Source: Achromobacter ruhlandii
GTDB taxonomy: Bacteria; Pseudomonadota; Gammaproteobacteria; Burkholderiales; Burkholderiaceae_B
Length of the DNA stretch: 64,000 bases
Assembly: GCF_902859695.1 (NCBI RefSeq)
Contig: NZ_CADIJL010000024.1
Coordinates: 32,930 to 96,929, forward strand
Direction: 5' to 3'
Of this stretch, positions 33,924 to 44,000 are shown piece after piece. The translations under genes and the position numbers were made by a program. The number at the start of each line of letters is the position of its first letter. The stretch's first letter is position 1. A model generated the notes under the pieces. That model saw only the letters and a list, made by a program, of their open reading frames with translations, was not told the DNA's origin and did not search any database.

Positions 33924-34127
33924 ATGGAATTTGCAAAGTTCTTTCTCATCGTCTGCCTCGTGGCGAGCGTTCTGGTAGCGCTCGGTGCGGCTATGAAGGG
34001 GCGCGCAGCGATCTTTATCTCCGCGACCGTATTCGCTGCGGCATGCGCGTGGGGTGCGGTCGAGGCGCAAGCGTCGCTCGATGTCTGCAGCAAGGCAACC
34101 TTCCAAAGCCGTAGCGGGTGCCAGTAG
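33924..34127 (+). CDS. Small membrane or exported protein
   Basis: A 67-residue protein with two hydrophobic stretches (FFLIVCLVASVLVALGAAM and AIFISATVFAAACAWGAV) and a short tail with two cysteines. The ATG follows the previous stop by 11 bases, with GAGAAG before it. Probably a two-helix membrane peptide; function unknown. Confidence 0.45.
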   Translation: MEFAKFFLIVCLVASVLVALGAAMKGRAAIFISATVFAAACAWGAVEAQASLDVCSKATFQSRSGCQ

Positions 34128-34186
34128 GAGCTTACGCTCCGGCCCAGCCGCGCCCATTACAGCCATAACGCCTAGCTCGGAATCTC

Positions 34187-34804
34187 ATGATCTTTCTCAT
34201 TGCCTTACTATTCCTGGCGATCCTGCACCTATATACCACCGTGCACTCGTTGGCACGCGGACAGTGGGGCTGGGCGCTGGCGCACATGCTTGCCGGGTCG
34301 GCATTAGCCTACGGATCCCTTTGGGGCATGCTCACCCGCATGAACCTGATCTCAGTGCAGTTGGACAGCACGAACTGGTCGGTCTGGGGCTTCCTGGCAG
34401 GGGGAATACTGACCTTGCTGCTGGCCGCGGTGCGCCTGGTTCATCTTCCGGCCAAGGTGCCAGGCCAGCTAACCGCCGCGCGACCTGCATGGACTGCGGC
34501 CCTGATCGCTGGCGTCTATATGTGCTTTGTAGTCGGCGATCATCTCTGGTTCTTCCGCAGCCCCGAAAAATCTGCGGTGAGCTATGTCTCCGCTCTGCAG
34601 CTCACCGGCAAGATTGACATTTCATGCCCCTATGATCTGGTGCTCGCGGACTTGGCTAGCGAGCCAGCGCGATATCGCTGCCCATCGCTAGTTCTCTTTG
34701 GGGTGCCCATGGGTAAACCTCTGGCTCCGTGGCCCACGTATTCCTCAGGCGATAGCGAGCAATTGCGCACTGCGTTGGCGCGCTTGGGCATGGCGGTGAA
34801 CTAG
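34187..34804 (+). CDS. Four-helix membrane protein
   Basis: A 205-residue protein with membrane helices near residues 1-20, 27-50, 66-88 and 102-122, and a C-terminal soluble part of about 80 residues with two cysteines (ISCPYDLVL, YRCPSLVLFG). It ends two bases before the coiled-coil gene. No family recognised. Confidence 0.55.
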   Translation: MIFLIALLFLAILHLYTTVHSLARGQWGWALAHMLAGSALAYGSLWGMLTRMNLISVQLDSTNWSVWGFLAGGILTLLLAAVRLVHLPAKVPGQLTAARPAWTAALIAGVYMCFVVGDHLWFFRSPEKSAVSYVSALQLTGKIDISCPYDLVLADLASEPARYRCPSLVLFGVPMGKPLAPWPTYSSGDSEQLRTALARLGMAVN

Positions 34805-34805
34805 A

Positions 34806-35588
34806 ATGGGACGCCGCTCCATTCTTCCACTCCCCGACCACCAGGCACGCCGCATCCGCACGGCGGCGCAAGAGATCGACGCCAAGCTGGGCCCAAACTG
34901 CACAGGCCGGGAGTTCGTCCGAGAGATCCTGCCCGTGCTTCACTCCATCACGGGTGAAATGTTGGGTGCGACCACGATTCGCCAGCTGCTTCGACAACTG
35001 GCCGACCGAACGCCGTCGACCACGGCTGTAGGAGAGGAAGTCGCACGCTACAGGCACAGTTTGCCGACGGCCTTGGCGAACCGCAGCGTCGCCCCGCATC
35101 ACGAGGGGGATGCACAGCCATTTGGACCTAAACAATCGGTGCCTACAGCAGTATCCATGACAGCAGAGCTAGCCCGCTTCCATGCCGCGCAGCTCGACTA
35201 TTTCCGTGAGCAGCTGCAGCTACGTGAAGCGCAGGCCGCAGCCGCTGAACGTGTGAAGGAAGAAGCCCTTCTAGAAGCAGCCGCTGCCACGGCGAAACTT
35301 GCAGGGCTGGCCGAAAGCGTGACGCATCTGCAAACACAATGCACAAGGTTGACCGAGGCGCTGGCCCAGGAGCAAGACCGCGCTAGGGCGGAGAACCGGC
35401 AGAACATGCTGCGCGTCGATTCCATTCGCGCCGAAACACGCGACGTGGAAGAGAAATTGCGTCTTGCGCGGCAGCTAGTGGCCCAACGGGACCAAGAGTT
35501 GATTGCTGTAAGAACTGAACGAGACGCGCTTGCTCAGCGCAGCGCGGCGCTACAACAACGTGTCTCCGCTGCCAAGCAGTCTTCTTGA
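34806..35588 (+). CDS. Coiled-coil protein with N-terminal domain shared with the 60366 gene
   Basis: A 260-residue protein. The first 85 residues (GRRSILPLPDHQARRIRTAA..., LHSITGEMLGATTIRQLLRQ..., STTAVGEEVARYR) are paralogous to the start of the protein at 60366. From residue 115 to the end it is a long coiled coil rich in A, E, Q and R. The layout, a small N-terminal domain plus a long coiled coil, resembles KfrA-type plasmid proteins, though the N-terminal sequence is different. It precedes the recombinase gene. A DNA-binding structural role is plausible. Confidence 0.5.
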   Translation: MGRRSILPLPDHQARRIRTAAQEIDAKLGPNCTGREFVREILPVLHSITGEMLGATTIRQLLRQLADRTPSTTAVGEEVARYRHSLPTALANRSVAPHHEGDAQPFGPKQSVPTAVSMTAELARFHAAQLDYFREQLQLREAQAAAAERVKEEALLEAAAATAKLAGLAESVTHLQTQCTRLTEALAQEQDRARAENRQNMLRVDSIRAETRDVEEKLRLARQLVAQRDQELIAVRTERDALAQRSAALQQRVSAAKQSS

Positions 35589-35598
35589 GCGCGCTCCC

Positions 35599-36825
35599 AT
35601 GACCTCGACTAATCAGCTGCCAACCAGTGCTTCTTCTTCAATAGACCAGCCCGTTCACGTGCAGGCCACTCAGATTAGTGGCCCCGCTCACTCCCATATC
35701 CTGGGGCCAGTGTGCAATGACTGGGATGCAGCAGAGGTATGGCTGACTACGCTTGCGGCCAGGCCCGTCTCGCCGGCCACCGTCAGTACATATCGCCGCG
35801 AAGTACGCCGCCTGCGTTGGTATTGCGAACTAGTTGGCGCCGCGCAGCCCACACATTGGAATCTCCAAGATGCCAACGGCTACATTGCTTTCCTGAACAA
35901 ACAACCTGCGCGATTTCCTTGCCCGCCGCATGCCGAATACGGTGCGCCCGACTGGACTCCCTTTAGGTCAGGTAAGTTCGGGCCGACTGCCATCGCAGCA
36001 GCATCGCGGATTCTTGGCACGATGTTCACCTTCTGGCAGCAGGCGGGCTACGTGCGCGCGAATCCATTCGCGACAATTAAGCTGAAAAGCCCCCAGCGGG
36101 GTGGCCCCGGTGCGCGTCACGCCATTCCAGCGCAAGCGTTGGCCATCGTGCGCAAATGTATGGACGACCGCACGAAGCACACAGCGCGTGACCATCTAGT
36201 TTATTGGCGCAATGCCTTCCTGCTGGTGCTTATCGAGCGCACTGGATTGCGCGCCGACGAGGTCGCCGGTGCGGACATGGCCGACATCTTCAGCTTTTCC
36301 GATCCGCAGAACGCTCGACTGTACTGGGGCATGACGGTCCGCAAACAGAAGGGAGGGCGCGAGGGCAGGGTGGTGTTAGACGCTACCGTCGTCAAAGCTT
36401 TGATGAACTATCGTCGGGCGTTTGGCTTGGCCGACATGCCTCAGCCGGGCGAGGAGCAGGCGCTGATCCTTTCACCTCAAACCGCGGCGGCCGAAGATAA
36501 CATGAAGTACCAGTCAGCGCGCGGGCGGCGAGGCCGAGGGATGTGGTTGGCGGTCAGATCGCGGCAAAACATCTGGGCCATTGTTCGTAAGGAGTTCGAC
36601 GCCGCAGCCAAAGCTCAGACTGCTGGCAGCCCGGTGGCCGTGCTCTTGAAGAGGGCATCGACCCACTGGCTACGACATACCTATGGCACGGCACTGGCGC
36701 TGCAGGGTGCGCATCCGCGCGTGATTGCCGAGGCTTTACGCCACGCAGACATGGCGACCTCAATGGTATATACCAACCTGGACCTCCTTGAGGTGGCGCG
36801 GGCTCTTGAGGACCGTCCTAGGTAA
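35599..36825 (+). CDS. Tyrosine recombinase/integrase
   Basis: A 408-residue phage-integrase-type protein. An N-terminal core-binding domain (VSPATVSTYRREVRRLRWYC...) is followed by a catalytic domain with ERTGLRADEV (first Arg), KQKGGREGRVVL, THWLRHTYGTAL (H-x-x-R), RHADMATSMVYTN (second His and the Tyr). All catalytic residues appear present. It may resolve plasmid dimers or have brought in the accessory genes nearby. The ATG of MTSTNQLP lies 10 bases past the previous stop. No att or res site was identified. Confidence 0.88.
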   Translation: MTSTNQLPTSASSSIDQPVHVQATQISGPAHSHILGPVCNDWDAAEVWLTTLAARPVSPATVSTYRREVRRLRWYCELVGAAQPTHWNLQDANGYIAFLNKQPARFPCPPHAEYGAPDWTPFRSGKFGPTAIAAASRILGTMFTFWQQAGYVRANPFATIKLKSPQRGGPGARHAIPAQALAIVRKCMDDRTKHTARDHLVYWRNAFLLVLIERTGLRADEVAGADMADIFSFSDPQNARLYWGMTVRKQKGGREGRVVLDATVVKALMNYRRAFGLADMPQPGEEQALILSPQTAAAEDNMKYQSARGRRGRGMWLAVRSRQNIWAIVRKEFDAAAKAQTAGSPVAVLLKRASTHWLRHTYGTALALQGAHPRVIAEALRHADMATSMVYTNLDLLEVARALEDRPR

Positions 36826-36950
36826 CACCCCGCTTTGGTCGCGATGGCTGTTTAACCCTGACGATGCAGGGGATCCGCTTGCTACATCTGATGGACAAGT
36901 ACGAACGGTCCAGGCGGCGCAGCTGAGCCTTTTTTTGCACGACTACAACG

Positions 36951-37187
36951 GTGCAAATCACACTCAGCCAGGTCAAAGAGATCTGCCGTGCCGCCATTGA
37001 CCCGACGGTCCATGATGATGAGGGGAAAATTGGTGGTCGGCGTGTACCACGCGAGGTTGCCACTGTAATTGGATCCGACTCCGTGGCCACCGCGGCCGAA
37101 GTCATTGCCTGGTGGCATCACGGTTGGAGCGTCGTGTGCGACAGCCTACGCGACGCGGCGGGGCGCAGCCGTCTGAACGCCAATTGA
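36951..37187 (+). CDS. Small hypothetical protein after the recombinase
   Basis: A 78-codon frame from GTG with no clear ribosome site. The protein looks plausible (LSQVKEICRAAIDPTVHDDE, VATAAEVIAWWHHGWSVV). The flanks (36826-36950 and 37188-37319) hold no gene; a half site A, GGTGAAAAA, lies at 37205-37213. Treat as tentative. Confidence 0.4.
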   Translation: MQITLSQVKEICRAAIDPTVHDDEGKIGGRRVPREVATVIGSDSVATAAEVIAWWHHGWSVVCDSLRDAAGRSRLNAN

Positions 37188-37319
37188 CCAGACCACCCGC
37201 TCTGGTGAAAAATCGGGCGACCGCTCTGATGGATGCATGTCGAGCCTCCGTCCGCGCCGGCAAGCTTTTGGCAGAGCGGCGTTCCTATGCGTACCCCGCC
37301 AACACGGCCAGAGGTTTCA

Positions 37320-37955
37320 ATGGACAATTTGCCCCGGTTGCTCTACCTGCAGGAGATTCAAGCGCAGTGCCGCATGGCTAGAATCGCACTCGGCTCGCTG
37401 ACGCAGTGGCCATCGCCGTATCCAACGGCTCGAACTGTTGCAGAAGGCGAGGTGCAAACGGCAGCATTCTTCCGTGACATGCACAGTTTGCTGACCCACG
37501 CCGGCGTCATATCCCGGCTTCTATGGCCAGCAGGCAAGAAGCGAGATGCCAGGCATCGGCGTGCCGAAGTGCTTCGCGAACTGCTGGACCTTCCTGCTTC
37601 AAACCATCTATTGTGTGATCGCTCTTTGCGTGATGGACTAGAACACTTCGACGAGCGGTTAGACCAATGGGCCGCTCAACAGGAGGCCTCGGGTGACTAC
37701 TGGCAGGACTGCATCGGGCCATGGGAAGTACCGGAAATGCACGGCGCCAAGGACCATAACGTGATGCGCCATTACGATCCGTACGATAAGATCTTTCGCT
37801 TCCAAGGTAAGCCGGTGCACGTTCCTGCCATCGGTGACGCGTTGGCAGAGCTACAGCGCCGCGTTGATCAACTGGTGGCTCAGCTTCTCGCTCTGTTGTA
37901 TCCGACACCTGACCACATCCCGGCGCCACAATATCCGAGAGTGATGCCGTTCTGA
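37320..37955 (+). CDS. Hypothetical protein with HEPN-like motif
   Basis: A 211-residue, largely helical protein. The segment SLRDGLEHFDERLDQW contains R104 and H109, again an Rx4H arrangement like that of HEPN proteins, in an EHFDERL context. GAGG precedes the ATG; the longer frame lacks support. It stands alone between the recombinase and the minus-strand genes. A nuclease-like or nucleotidyl-transfer partner role is possible but unproven. Confidence 0.45.
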   Translation: MDNLPRLLYLQEIQAQCRMARIALGSLTQWPSPYPTARTVAEGEVQTAAFFRDMHSLLTHAGVISRLLWPAGKKRDARHRRAEVLRELLDLPASNHLLCDRSLRDGLEHFDERLDQWAAQQEASGDYWQDCIGPWEVPEMHGAKDHNVMRHYDPYDKIFRFQGKPVHVPAIGDALAELQRRVDQLVAQLLALLYPTPDHIPAPQYPRVMPF

Positions 37956-38049
37956 CCCGCCTAGAGTGGCTGGCATCTGACGCCGCTTACAAGGTGTGGC
38001 GGTGTTCGGTCCAATCATAGAAAGGAAGAGCGGCGCCACAACTCACTGT

Positions 38050-38367
38050 TCACAGAATTGCAATTCGCGTCGGATCGGTGCCACAAGGCCTGATGAGGAA
38101 CCAGATTTGCAGCCGGTGATCCGGCTCACCATAAGAGGCAAGGTCGATACCAAATGGCATGACGACCGCAAACAGGCCCGGTCCGATGCTGTAGTATTGG
38201 TCGGCCGAAGGGTGTGGACCGATGGCTTCGCGCAGGCGGTTCAACAGGCGCACACGATCCCAGCTCAACGGCATCGGGGTCCTGTGAGGCCGTGACCTCA
38301 GATGGTTGAGTGCCGCTTCGATGTCTGTCTCACTTACCACCACATCTCGTCTGCTGCTAGCGAACAT
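38050..38367 (-). CDS. Hypothetical protein
   Basis: A 105-residue protein starting at MFASSRRDVVV. The frame is open upstream to 38589, but that part reads like a shadow of the small gene next to it, so the shorter version is preferred. LSWDRVRLLNRLREAIG and a beta-rich end (QYYSIGPGLFAVVMPFGIDL) suggest a small folded domain. Ribosome site weak. Function unknown. Confidence 0.4.
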   Translation of the reverse strand: MFASSRRDVVVSETDIEAALNHLRSRPHRTPMPLSWDRVRLLNRLREAIGPHPSADQYYSIGPGLFAVVMPFGIDLASYGEPDHRLQIWFLIRPCGTDPTRIAIL

Positions 38368-38497
38368 AGTGTCGCGTGCCTTGAAGTTGAACTGTGATCT
38401 GTTTGAGCGGATATGCGTGTTCGATCCAATTCTGTTCGACCATTTATTTTTCCTCGCTAAGGTTGCTATCACTCGTCGCACCAGCAGATCCACTGCG

Positions 38498-38677
38498 TCA
38501 GACCTTTGCATAGGCCAACTGCGCAACGACGGCTTCCCTATTATCATCAATAAATCGGTGTATATCGTCACCGACTTCGGTGTCGTCAAAGCCCCAGGAT
38601 AATCCCGTCCCGACGATCGTCGCCGGCAGCATCATGAAGACTGCTTTCAACTGGGCCAGCGAAGGCGGAGCATTCAT
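38498..38677 (-). CDS. Small hypothetical protein
   Basis: A 59-residue frame (MNAPPSLAQLKAVFMMLPAT..., TEVGDDIHRFIDDNREAVVA) that reads as a real, partly acidic helical protein, whereas the other minus-strand frame over the same bases does not. No good ribosome site; a TTG at 38692 is the alternative start. It follows the exported-protein gene closely. Confidence 0.4.
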   Translation of the reverse strand: MNAPPSLAQLKAVFMMLPATIVGTGLSWGFDDTEVGDDIHRFIDDNREAVVAQLAYAKV

Positions 38678-38700
38678 CACGGTCGAAACCAACGCGTGAT

Positions 38701-39252
38701 CTAGCTACCAGTAGCCCCTTCCACCCGTAGTACGAACACACCTGCGTCATTGGCGAGTGGTATGGAAACGGCCTTGCCTGATAACGGCACAGCGTAGGTG
38801 CCCCTGAGCTGAGTCGAAGAGACAACGGGCGATTCACGGTAGCAATTACCCGCCGGCAGGAGGTGTAGCGCCTCCAGCTCCGACAAGTCGAGATCGACTT
38901 TCAAGAACACCTCGGAATCAGACTGACCATCGTAGCCAACTTGAAGGCGAAACCCCGTCATGGACTGGGCCCGACTGCGCTCTGTTGACTGCGCCGTATC
39001 GGCGCACCATGCGGGACTGTACGGCGTAGTCCTTTGGTCTGCATAGGTCACGGTGGCTGCGTCCGCCTTGTGCTCCAGCTGGAGGGTCGTGGGGCCGGCG
39101 GTGCGAGGTGCGGGAACAGCTGCGCTAGACACCTTTGATGCTTCGAAGGCGAATGTCACGGCTAGCGACTCGGCGGCGCGGGCGCTGCCAATGGGGTCAA
39201 TCAGAAGCAGGGCTGCGACTATCGGCAGGCAGGTCTTCGTTCGGCGAAGCAT
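38701..39252 (-). CDS. Exported protein of unknown function
   Basis: A 183-residue protein with a signal peptide (MLRRTKTCLPIVAALLLIDP followed by an SARAA cut site) and a beta-rich mature part with two cysteines (AWCADTAQST and GNCYRESPV). GGAGAG lies before the ATG. It is probably periplasmic or surface-exposed. It is transcribed in the same direction as the M41 peptidase genes upstream of it and could be a client of that operon. Confidence 0.55.
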   Translation of the reverse strand: MLRRTKTCLPIVAALLLIDPIGSARAAESLAVTFAFEASKVSSAAVPAPRTAGPTTLQLEHKADAATVTYADQRTTPYSPAWCADTAQSTERSRAQSMTGFRLQVGYDGQSDSEVFLKVDLDLSELEALHLLPAGNCYRESPVVSSTQLRGTYAVPLSGKAVSIPLANDAGVFVLRVEGATGS

Positions 39253-39397
39253 GGATGCGACTCTCCGGGTTACCACGCACATTCCATGCGCGGGAGGTAT
39301 GTGTACGAGAATAATGAAGCGCACGATAATACATCTGCAAGACAAGATCGCCGCGGAAACCAACGGTTGGCCTTCGCCGGGACCGACGTCGCGATAC

Positions 39398-39721
39398 TCA
39401 AGAAAAGAGATCTTTCTGGCCGCCCACGTCGATAATGCGATAGTAGAGTGGCTCGTAGTCGTGCGAAGTTGCGTCCTTCCAGACACCTGGCGCGACGCGC
39501 TCCATGTTTGTGAGGTAGTGCAGCGCCTTATGTCCACGGGGGCCATCATCCTGGTACGGCTGACGTTCGGCGCTGAGTCCCCAACGCCTTACGGTCCAGT
39601 GACCTGGCCCTTCTTCGTCTTCAGGCAGTGCGCGCACCACCTCGTAGCAAAAGAGGAAATCGTGAAGGCGCGCCACCGGCCGCAGAAAGGTGCCAGGCAC
39701 GGGGTGGATTTGCGTTGCCAA
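39398..39721 (-). CDS. Small hypothetical protein coupled to the M41 peptidase gene
   Basis: A 107-residue protein. The peptidase stop codon is followed by GGAG and, seven bases later, a TTG in the right frame, so TTG is the likely start even though an upstream ATG exists inside the peptidase gene. It has no membrane segment (GTFLRPVARLHDFLFCYEVV..., ERVAPGVWKDATSHDYEPLY). Perhaps an adaptor of the peptidase. Confidence 0.5.
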   Translation of the reverse strand: MATQIHPVPGTFLRPVARLHDFLFCYEVVRALPEDEEGPGHWTVRRWGLSAERQPYQDDGPRGHKALHYLTNMERVAPGVWKDATSHDYEPLYYRIIDVGGQKDLFS

Positions 39722-39725
39722 TGGC

Positions 39726-40856
39726 CTACTCCTTAGCCGCGCCGGCTTCCCCCACCGATCCCCCGTATGGTGTTTCGTCCATACTCCTTTGCAAAGGGAA
39801 TCCTTCCGGGAATGCGACACGGTTGAATAATGGTCTCACATCGTCAGCTGTCAACGAGCCTTGATCGACCAGTTGCGCGACGAGTGAATTCACGACATCG
39901 GAGTTGAGACGAAGGAAGTCCCTTAAGGTTTTGAGCTGCTGTGCCTGAAGTGATGCCAGGCGCGCCTCGTTGTGCTGATGGTCGAACATGTCGCGAGGCC
40001 GGCCATAGTAGATTCCCGCCTGGTGATTGGCCAGGTAATCCCGGGCCAGTTCGGTCCATCGTGTGTAGTCGCCAGCGCTGCCAAGCGCTGTATTACCCAT
40101 TACATGCGCCTCTGCAGCCTTGCCGGCGAGCAGCATCAACATGTACCACTCGGCAAAGTCCGCTTGAACAAATAGGTCTTCGCTGAAGGTCGCAACAACT
40201 TGCCCAGCGGTGCCTTCGTTGTTGGGCTCCCGGAAGATCCTCACGTTGAAAGCGGCCGGCAGTTTGGGGAGCGCAGCATGGAGGATGGCGTGGCCCACTT
40301 CGTGAGCCGCGGCGAACTGCCGGTCACGGCCGCTCAGGTTCCGTGCGGAGAACCGCCCTAGCAGCCCGGCCGCAGCGTAGGTAGGCCCTTGCGCTTGCGA
40401 GTAGACACGGTCACCGCGCATGGCCCTTAAGATCAACAGCACGGAGCAGGTTACAACAACCAGCATGCCGAGTTCGCTTGGATTCGAAACAGCCCACTGG
40501 TAAAGCTCGTCCCCAAAGCGGCGAATCGCTGCAACAAGCAGCACATAGACCGCCATGCCACGCGCGACGCGAATGAAATAGGCTCCGAGTGAAGCAATGC
40601 CGTCCCACCAGAGATGGAAAAGGGGCATCACGACCACCGCAATAGCGCCCAAGTTGCTCACCCACTGAAGTAGCTCAACAACAGCAGCGTTCATTGGAGC
40701 AGCGCTCGAGGGCGAACTAATCGCTGCGTAGCAGCCGAGCGCTATAGCCAATTCCGGACCATAGCGGCGTAGCGCCAGCAGCACTCCGCTGGGGATGCGA
40801 TCAAAGCGCAAAGCCCGCGCCCGGCTGACCAACGCACTCAGAGCTTTGTGCATCAT
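39726..40856 (-). CDS. Membrane-bound M41 (FtsH-like) peptidase domain without AAA domain
   Basis: A 376-residue protein. Three to four membrane helices lie in the first 145 residues; then AAHEVGHAILHAALP with H185, E186 and H189, and LLAGKAAEAHVMGNTALGSAGDYTRW with a third zinc ligand candidate D263. This is the FtsH peptidase domain, but no AAA+ ATPase domain is present, so unfolding must be done by a partner or substrates must be short. A perfect site B palindrome sits 31 bp upstream. The next gene is coupled to it. A role in maturing or degrading transfer or pilus proteins is inferred. Confidence 0.75.
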   Translation of the reverse strand: MMHKALSALVSRARALRFDRIPSGVLLALRRYGPELAIALGCYAAISSPSSAAPMNAAVVELLQWVSNLGAIAVVVMPLFHLWWDGIASLGAYFIRVARGMAVYVLLVAAIRRFGDELYQWAVSNPSELGMLVVVTCSVLLILRAMRGDRVYSQAQGPTYAAAGLLGRFSARNLSGRDRQFAAAHEVGHAILHAALPKLPAAFNVRIFREPNNEGTAGQVVATFSEDLFVQADFAEWYMLMLLAGKAAEAHVMGNTALGSAGDYTRWTELARDYLANHQAGIYYGRPRDMFDHQHNEARLASLQAQQLKTLRDFLRLNSDVVNSLVAQLVDQGSLTADDVRPLFNRVAFPEGFPLQRSMDETPYGGSVGEAGAAKE

Positions 40857-40887
40857 TTATATACCTTTACGAGTTGATGCCGAATTA

Positions 40888-40903
40888 TGCAATATTTATT
40901 GCA
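40888..40903. promoter_or_regulatory. Site B operator, best match (TGCAATATTTATTGCA)
   Basis: Perfect seven-base arms TGCAATA/TATTGCA around TT, in front of the M41 peptidase gene. Used here as the reference for site B. Confidence 0.65.
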
Positions 40904-41032
40904 AACACTGCAATTGCGACAAGTGCAGGGGTGCGGCACCTGCCCCGGTTGGGCAAGCCCTGGAGGCAGGTTGGCGGGCGCGCGCGCAGCCGCAGGTCTT
41001 CACACGGCTACGGCCGCAGCGCGCGCCGGTAG

Positions 41033-44000
41033 TCATCGCGCCTGTCGCCGCGGTGATGGGGCGTTTGAGCGCGTCAAGTTCTCCAGACCGTCCGGCATGG
41101 CAGGCGCAGGATTCGCTGTTGGCTGCGCCACGACTGGCACGCTGTCACCCTGTCCCCCGTGTTGGACTACCTGGATCACACGCTTCGCCTCGGTCAGCGA
41201 GCTTCGCGGTACCCAATCTGACACGTAGGCCGGATTCGCCTGGCTCCTCTTAAGTTCAGTCATAACATCAGCGACATCCTTTCGAAGTACCTCCAACTGC
41301 TCCTGCTGCGCGAACGGCTTGGCCAACTCCGCTTTCGCATTGGACAACTCCGCGAGTTCTGTCTCTCGCCGCCGATCTGCGTCTTCGATTCGCGTCTCGA
41401 GGCGACCTAGGTAATTGTCGATTCGGCTGAAAAACCCACTCAGCTTGAATTCATCTTGCTTGTCATATCTGAGGTTGTCCGGCGCATGCAACCCGGCACC
41501 TTTCAGCTGGAACCTGAGCACGTCGCGTTCGCAATAAGCTGACACTTGAAAGCCACGATAGTCACCAATGCGGATCGGATTGATCTGGTCTGCAAGATTG
41601 CTAGTCTTGCACTCGATCGCTTCCTTCATTCCGGATAAGACGTGATGGAGAAGTTGATCCTGCTGGTCTTTCCCAAATGTGCGAGCTCCTACGGTGAACT
41701 TGAAATCCTCTGTGGTGTGCTTGTCCCGCATTGCAATCTCGAGTTGAGCGTCAGAGATCACTTCATTGGCGCGGCGGTCCGCGTTTCCTAACCACGCGAT
41801 CCGGCTCTCCAACGAGTGGCGGCCACGCTTGTAGCTTGAAAAAACAGCTTCCAACTTCTTCAAGTCCGCCGACAGCTTCACCTGCTGGAAAATAAGCGGA
41901 TTGCCTGTCGCCGCCGCCTTCATTTCCGCTGCATTTGCAGATTCGCCCGCGATATCTTCGATTACGCGTTGCAATGAATCGCCGCGGCGGAACTGTTCGA
42001 TGCCCGAAGCCTTTGTCTCGATCGTTTGCCACATTCGCGCATCGTAAGTCTGCTTCGTCGCATACCGGTAAATTTCTATTTCGAAGTTGTCGGGATCCGC
42101 TTCATAGAACGCATTTCCCTGGCGCTCAATACGGCCGTCGCGTTGTTCAAGATCGCTAGGGCGCCAAGGTGCATCGAGATTGTGCGATGCGACCAGCAGC
42201 CGTTGCACGTTGGTACCGGCACCCATCTTGGCCGTAGACCCCAAGAGAACACGCACGTCACCGTTGTTCATCGCAGCGAACAATTTGTCCTTCTTGATGT
42301 CTGTGTTTGCCTCGTGGATAAACCGGATCTGCTCTGCAGGAATTCCACGGTTGATGAGCTTGTCGCGCACATCGTTGTAGACGCTAAAGCCGGCACTTTG
42401 TGCCAGCAAGTCATCCATCGAAACGGCGGGTAGTTCTTCAGCCTGGTCCTCGGCCTGGTCAACGTCTACGCCGTCCGGCGCTGGCACATGCTTGGGCCCC
42501 TCAGCCCCAATGTTCTTGGGCGTGCTTAGATCGCAGAAGACCAACTGCGTACCCTTGCGAGCGTCCCATCTGCGATAGACGTCGACGATTCTGTCGACGG
42601 CGGCATTGACCTTACTTCCCGCGAAGTCTGGCGCGTCCGCGTCAATAAGACGGTAGTCCAGGCCTGCCTTTCGGGCATCATTGGTGATCTTCAACGGGTT
42701 GTCGATTCGCGGATCATCGGGGAGATTCTCCATCCGGTGGATGATGCTGCCTTCGTTCCAGTTGAGGATTGGTGTGCCGTCAGCCCGGAACATGGGAGCA
42801 CCATGGCCATCCAGTTGGGGCCGCTGGATACCCATAAACCTTGCTTGGGCATCCGACCGTTCGACGATGATGTTGGCCGGACGTCCATCGCGCAGCTTCG
42901 GCACGGGAAACCGCCGGCCCTGAGCCGCGGCCTGAGCCTCCAGGTCGGCCTTGGTAATCACGTCGGCGAAGCTCCTGTAGAGGTTCACCAACTCGGGCAC
43001 GTTCTGAAACTTCGCAAATCTCGAGTTGAGCCGATAGTTGACACCAGTCGCATCAAGTTCCCAGCCTGTAACCACCTGCCCAAAGGTGGACGCCCATGCG
43101 TCGAAATGCACAACACCACGCGCCTTCATCTCGTCGTATTGCATGTATCGCTGCACCGTGTAGAGTTCTGCGATGGTGTTGGAAATGGGCGTCCCAGTGG
43201 CAAAGAACACGCCGCGCCCGTCATTGGTACGCTGTACGTGGCGGGCCTTGACGAAGAGATCGAATGCCTTATCGCTGCCGGATAGATTTCCCAGGCCCGA
43301 CACACGCGTCATCGTGGTGGTGATGAACAGGTTCTTAAACTCGTGGCTTTCATCGACAAGCAAGGCATCAACGCCCAAATCGGCGAACGACACTGCGCGA
43401 TCCTTGCTGCCCGTCTCGGCGGCGCGCTGAAGACGTGCCTGCATGCGGTCGCGTGCCTTCTCCATCTCCTTGATGGTGATTCGGTCCCCGCTTTCATTCT
43501 TCATCTGAACAATAGACGTCGATAGGTCGGTGATTTGCTCGTTCAAGATGAGGTCGAGTGTGTCAGCCGGCATGCCGATTTTTTTGAACGATGAATGCGC
43601 GACGATCACGGCGTCCCACGCACCCGTGGCGATACTAGCGAACAGCTTCTCTCTGTTCTCCTTCGTGAAGTCCGTCTTCTCAGCGACTAGGATATTTGCG
43701 TTGGGATACAACTCATAGAACGCATCCTTCCACTGCAGAAGCAGATGATTGGGCACGACAACCATAGGCTTCTTCATGAGGCCCATGCGTCGAGATTCCA
43801 TAATTGTCCCAACGCAGACTATCGTCTTGCCAGCTCCAACGCGGTGATCAAATAGGGCACCACCATCTTGAATGCCGCGCCAGATGGCGTTTTTTTGGTG
43901 TGGTCGAAGCGTAATCGCTAGCGACGAGCCAGGAAGCGTCAGGTGGGAGCCATCGTATTGTGGCGGGACATTTGTGTTGAAGCGCTCGTTGTACAGGTAA

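Noticed and set aside
38370..38589. N-terminal extension of the 38050 gene
   Set aside because: The same bases encode a better-looking small protein in another minus-strand frame.
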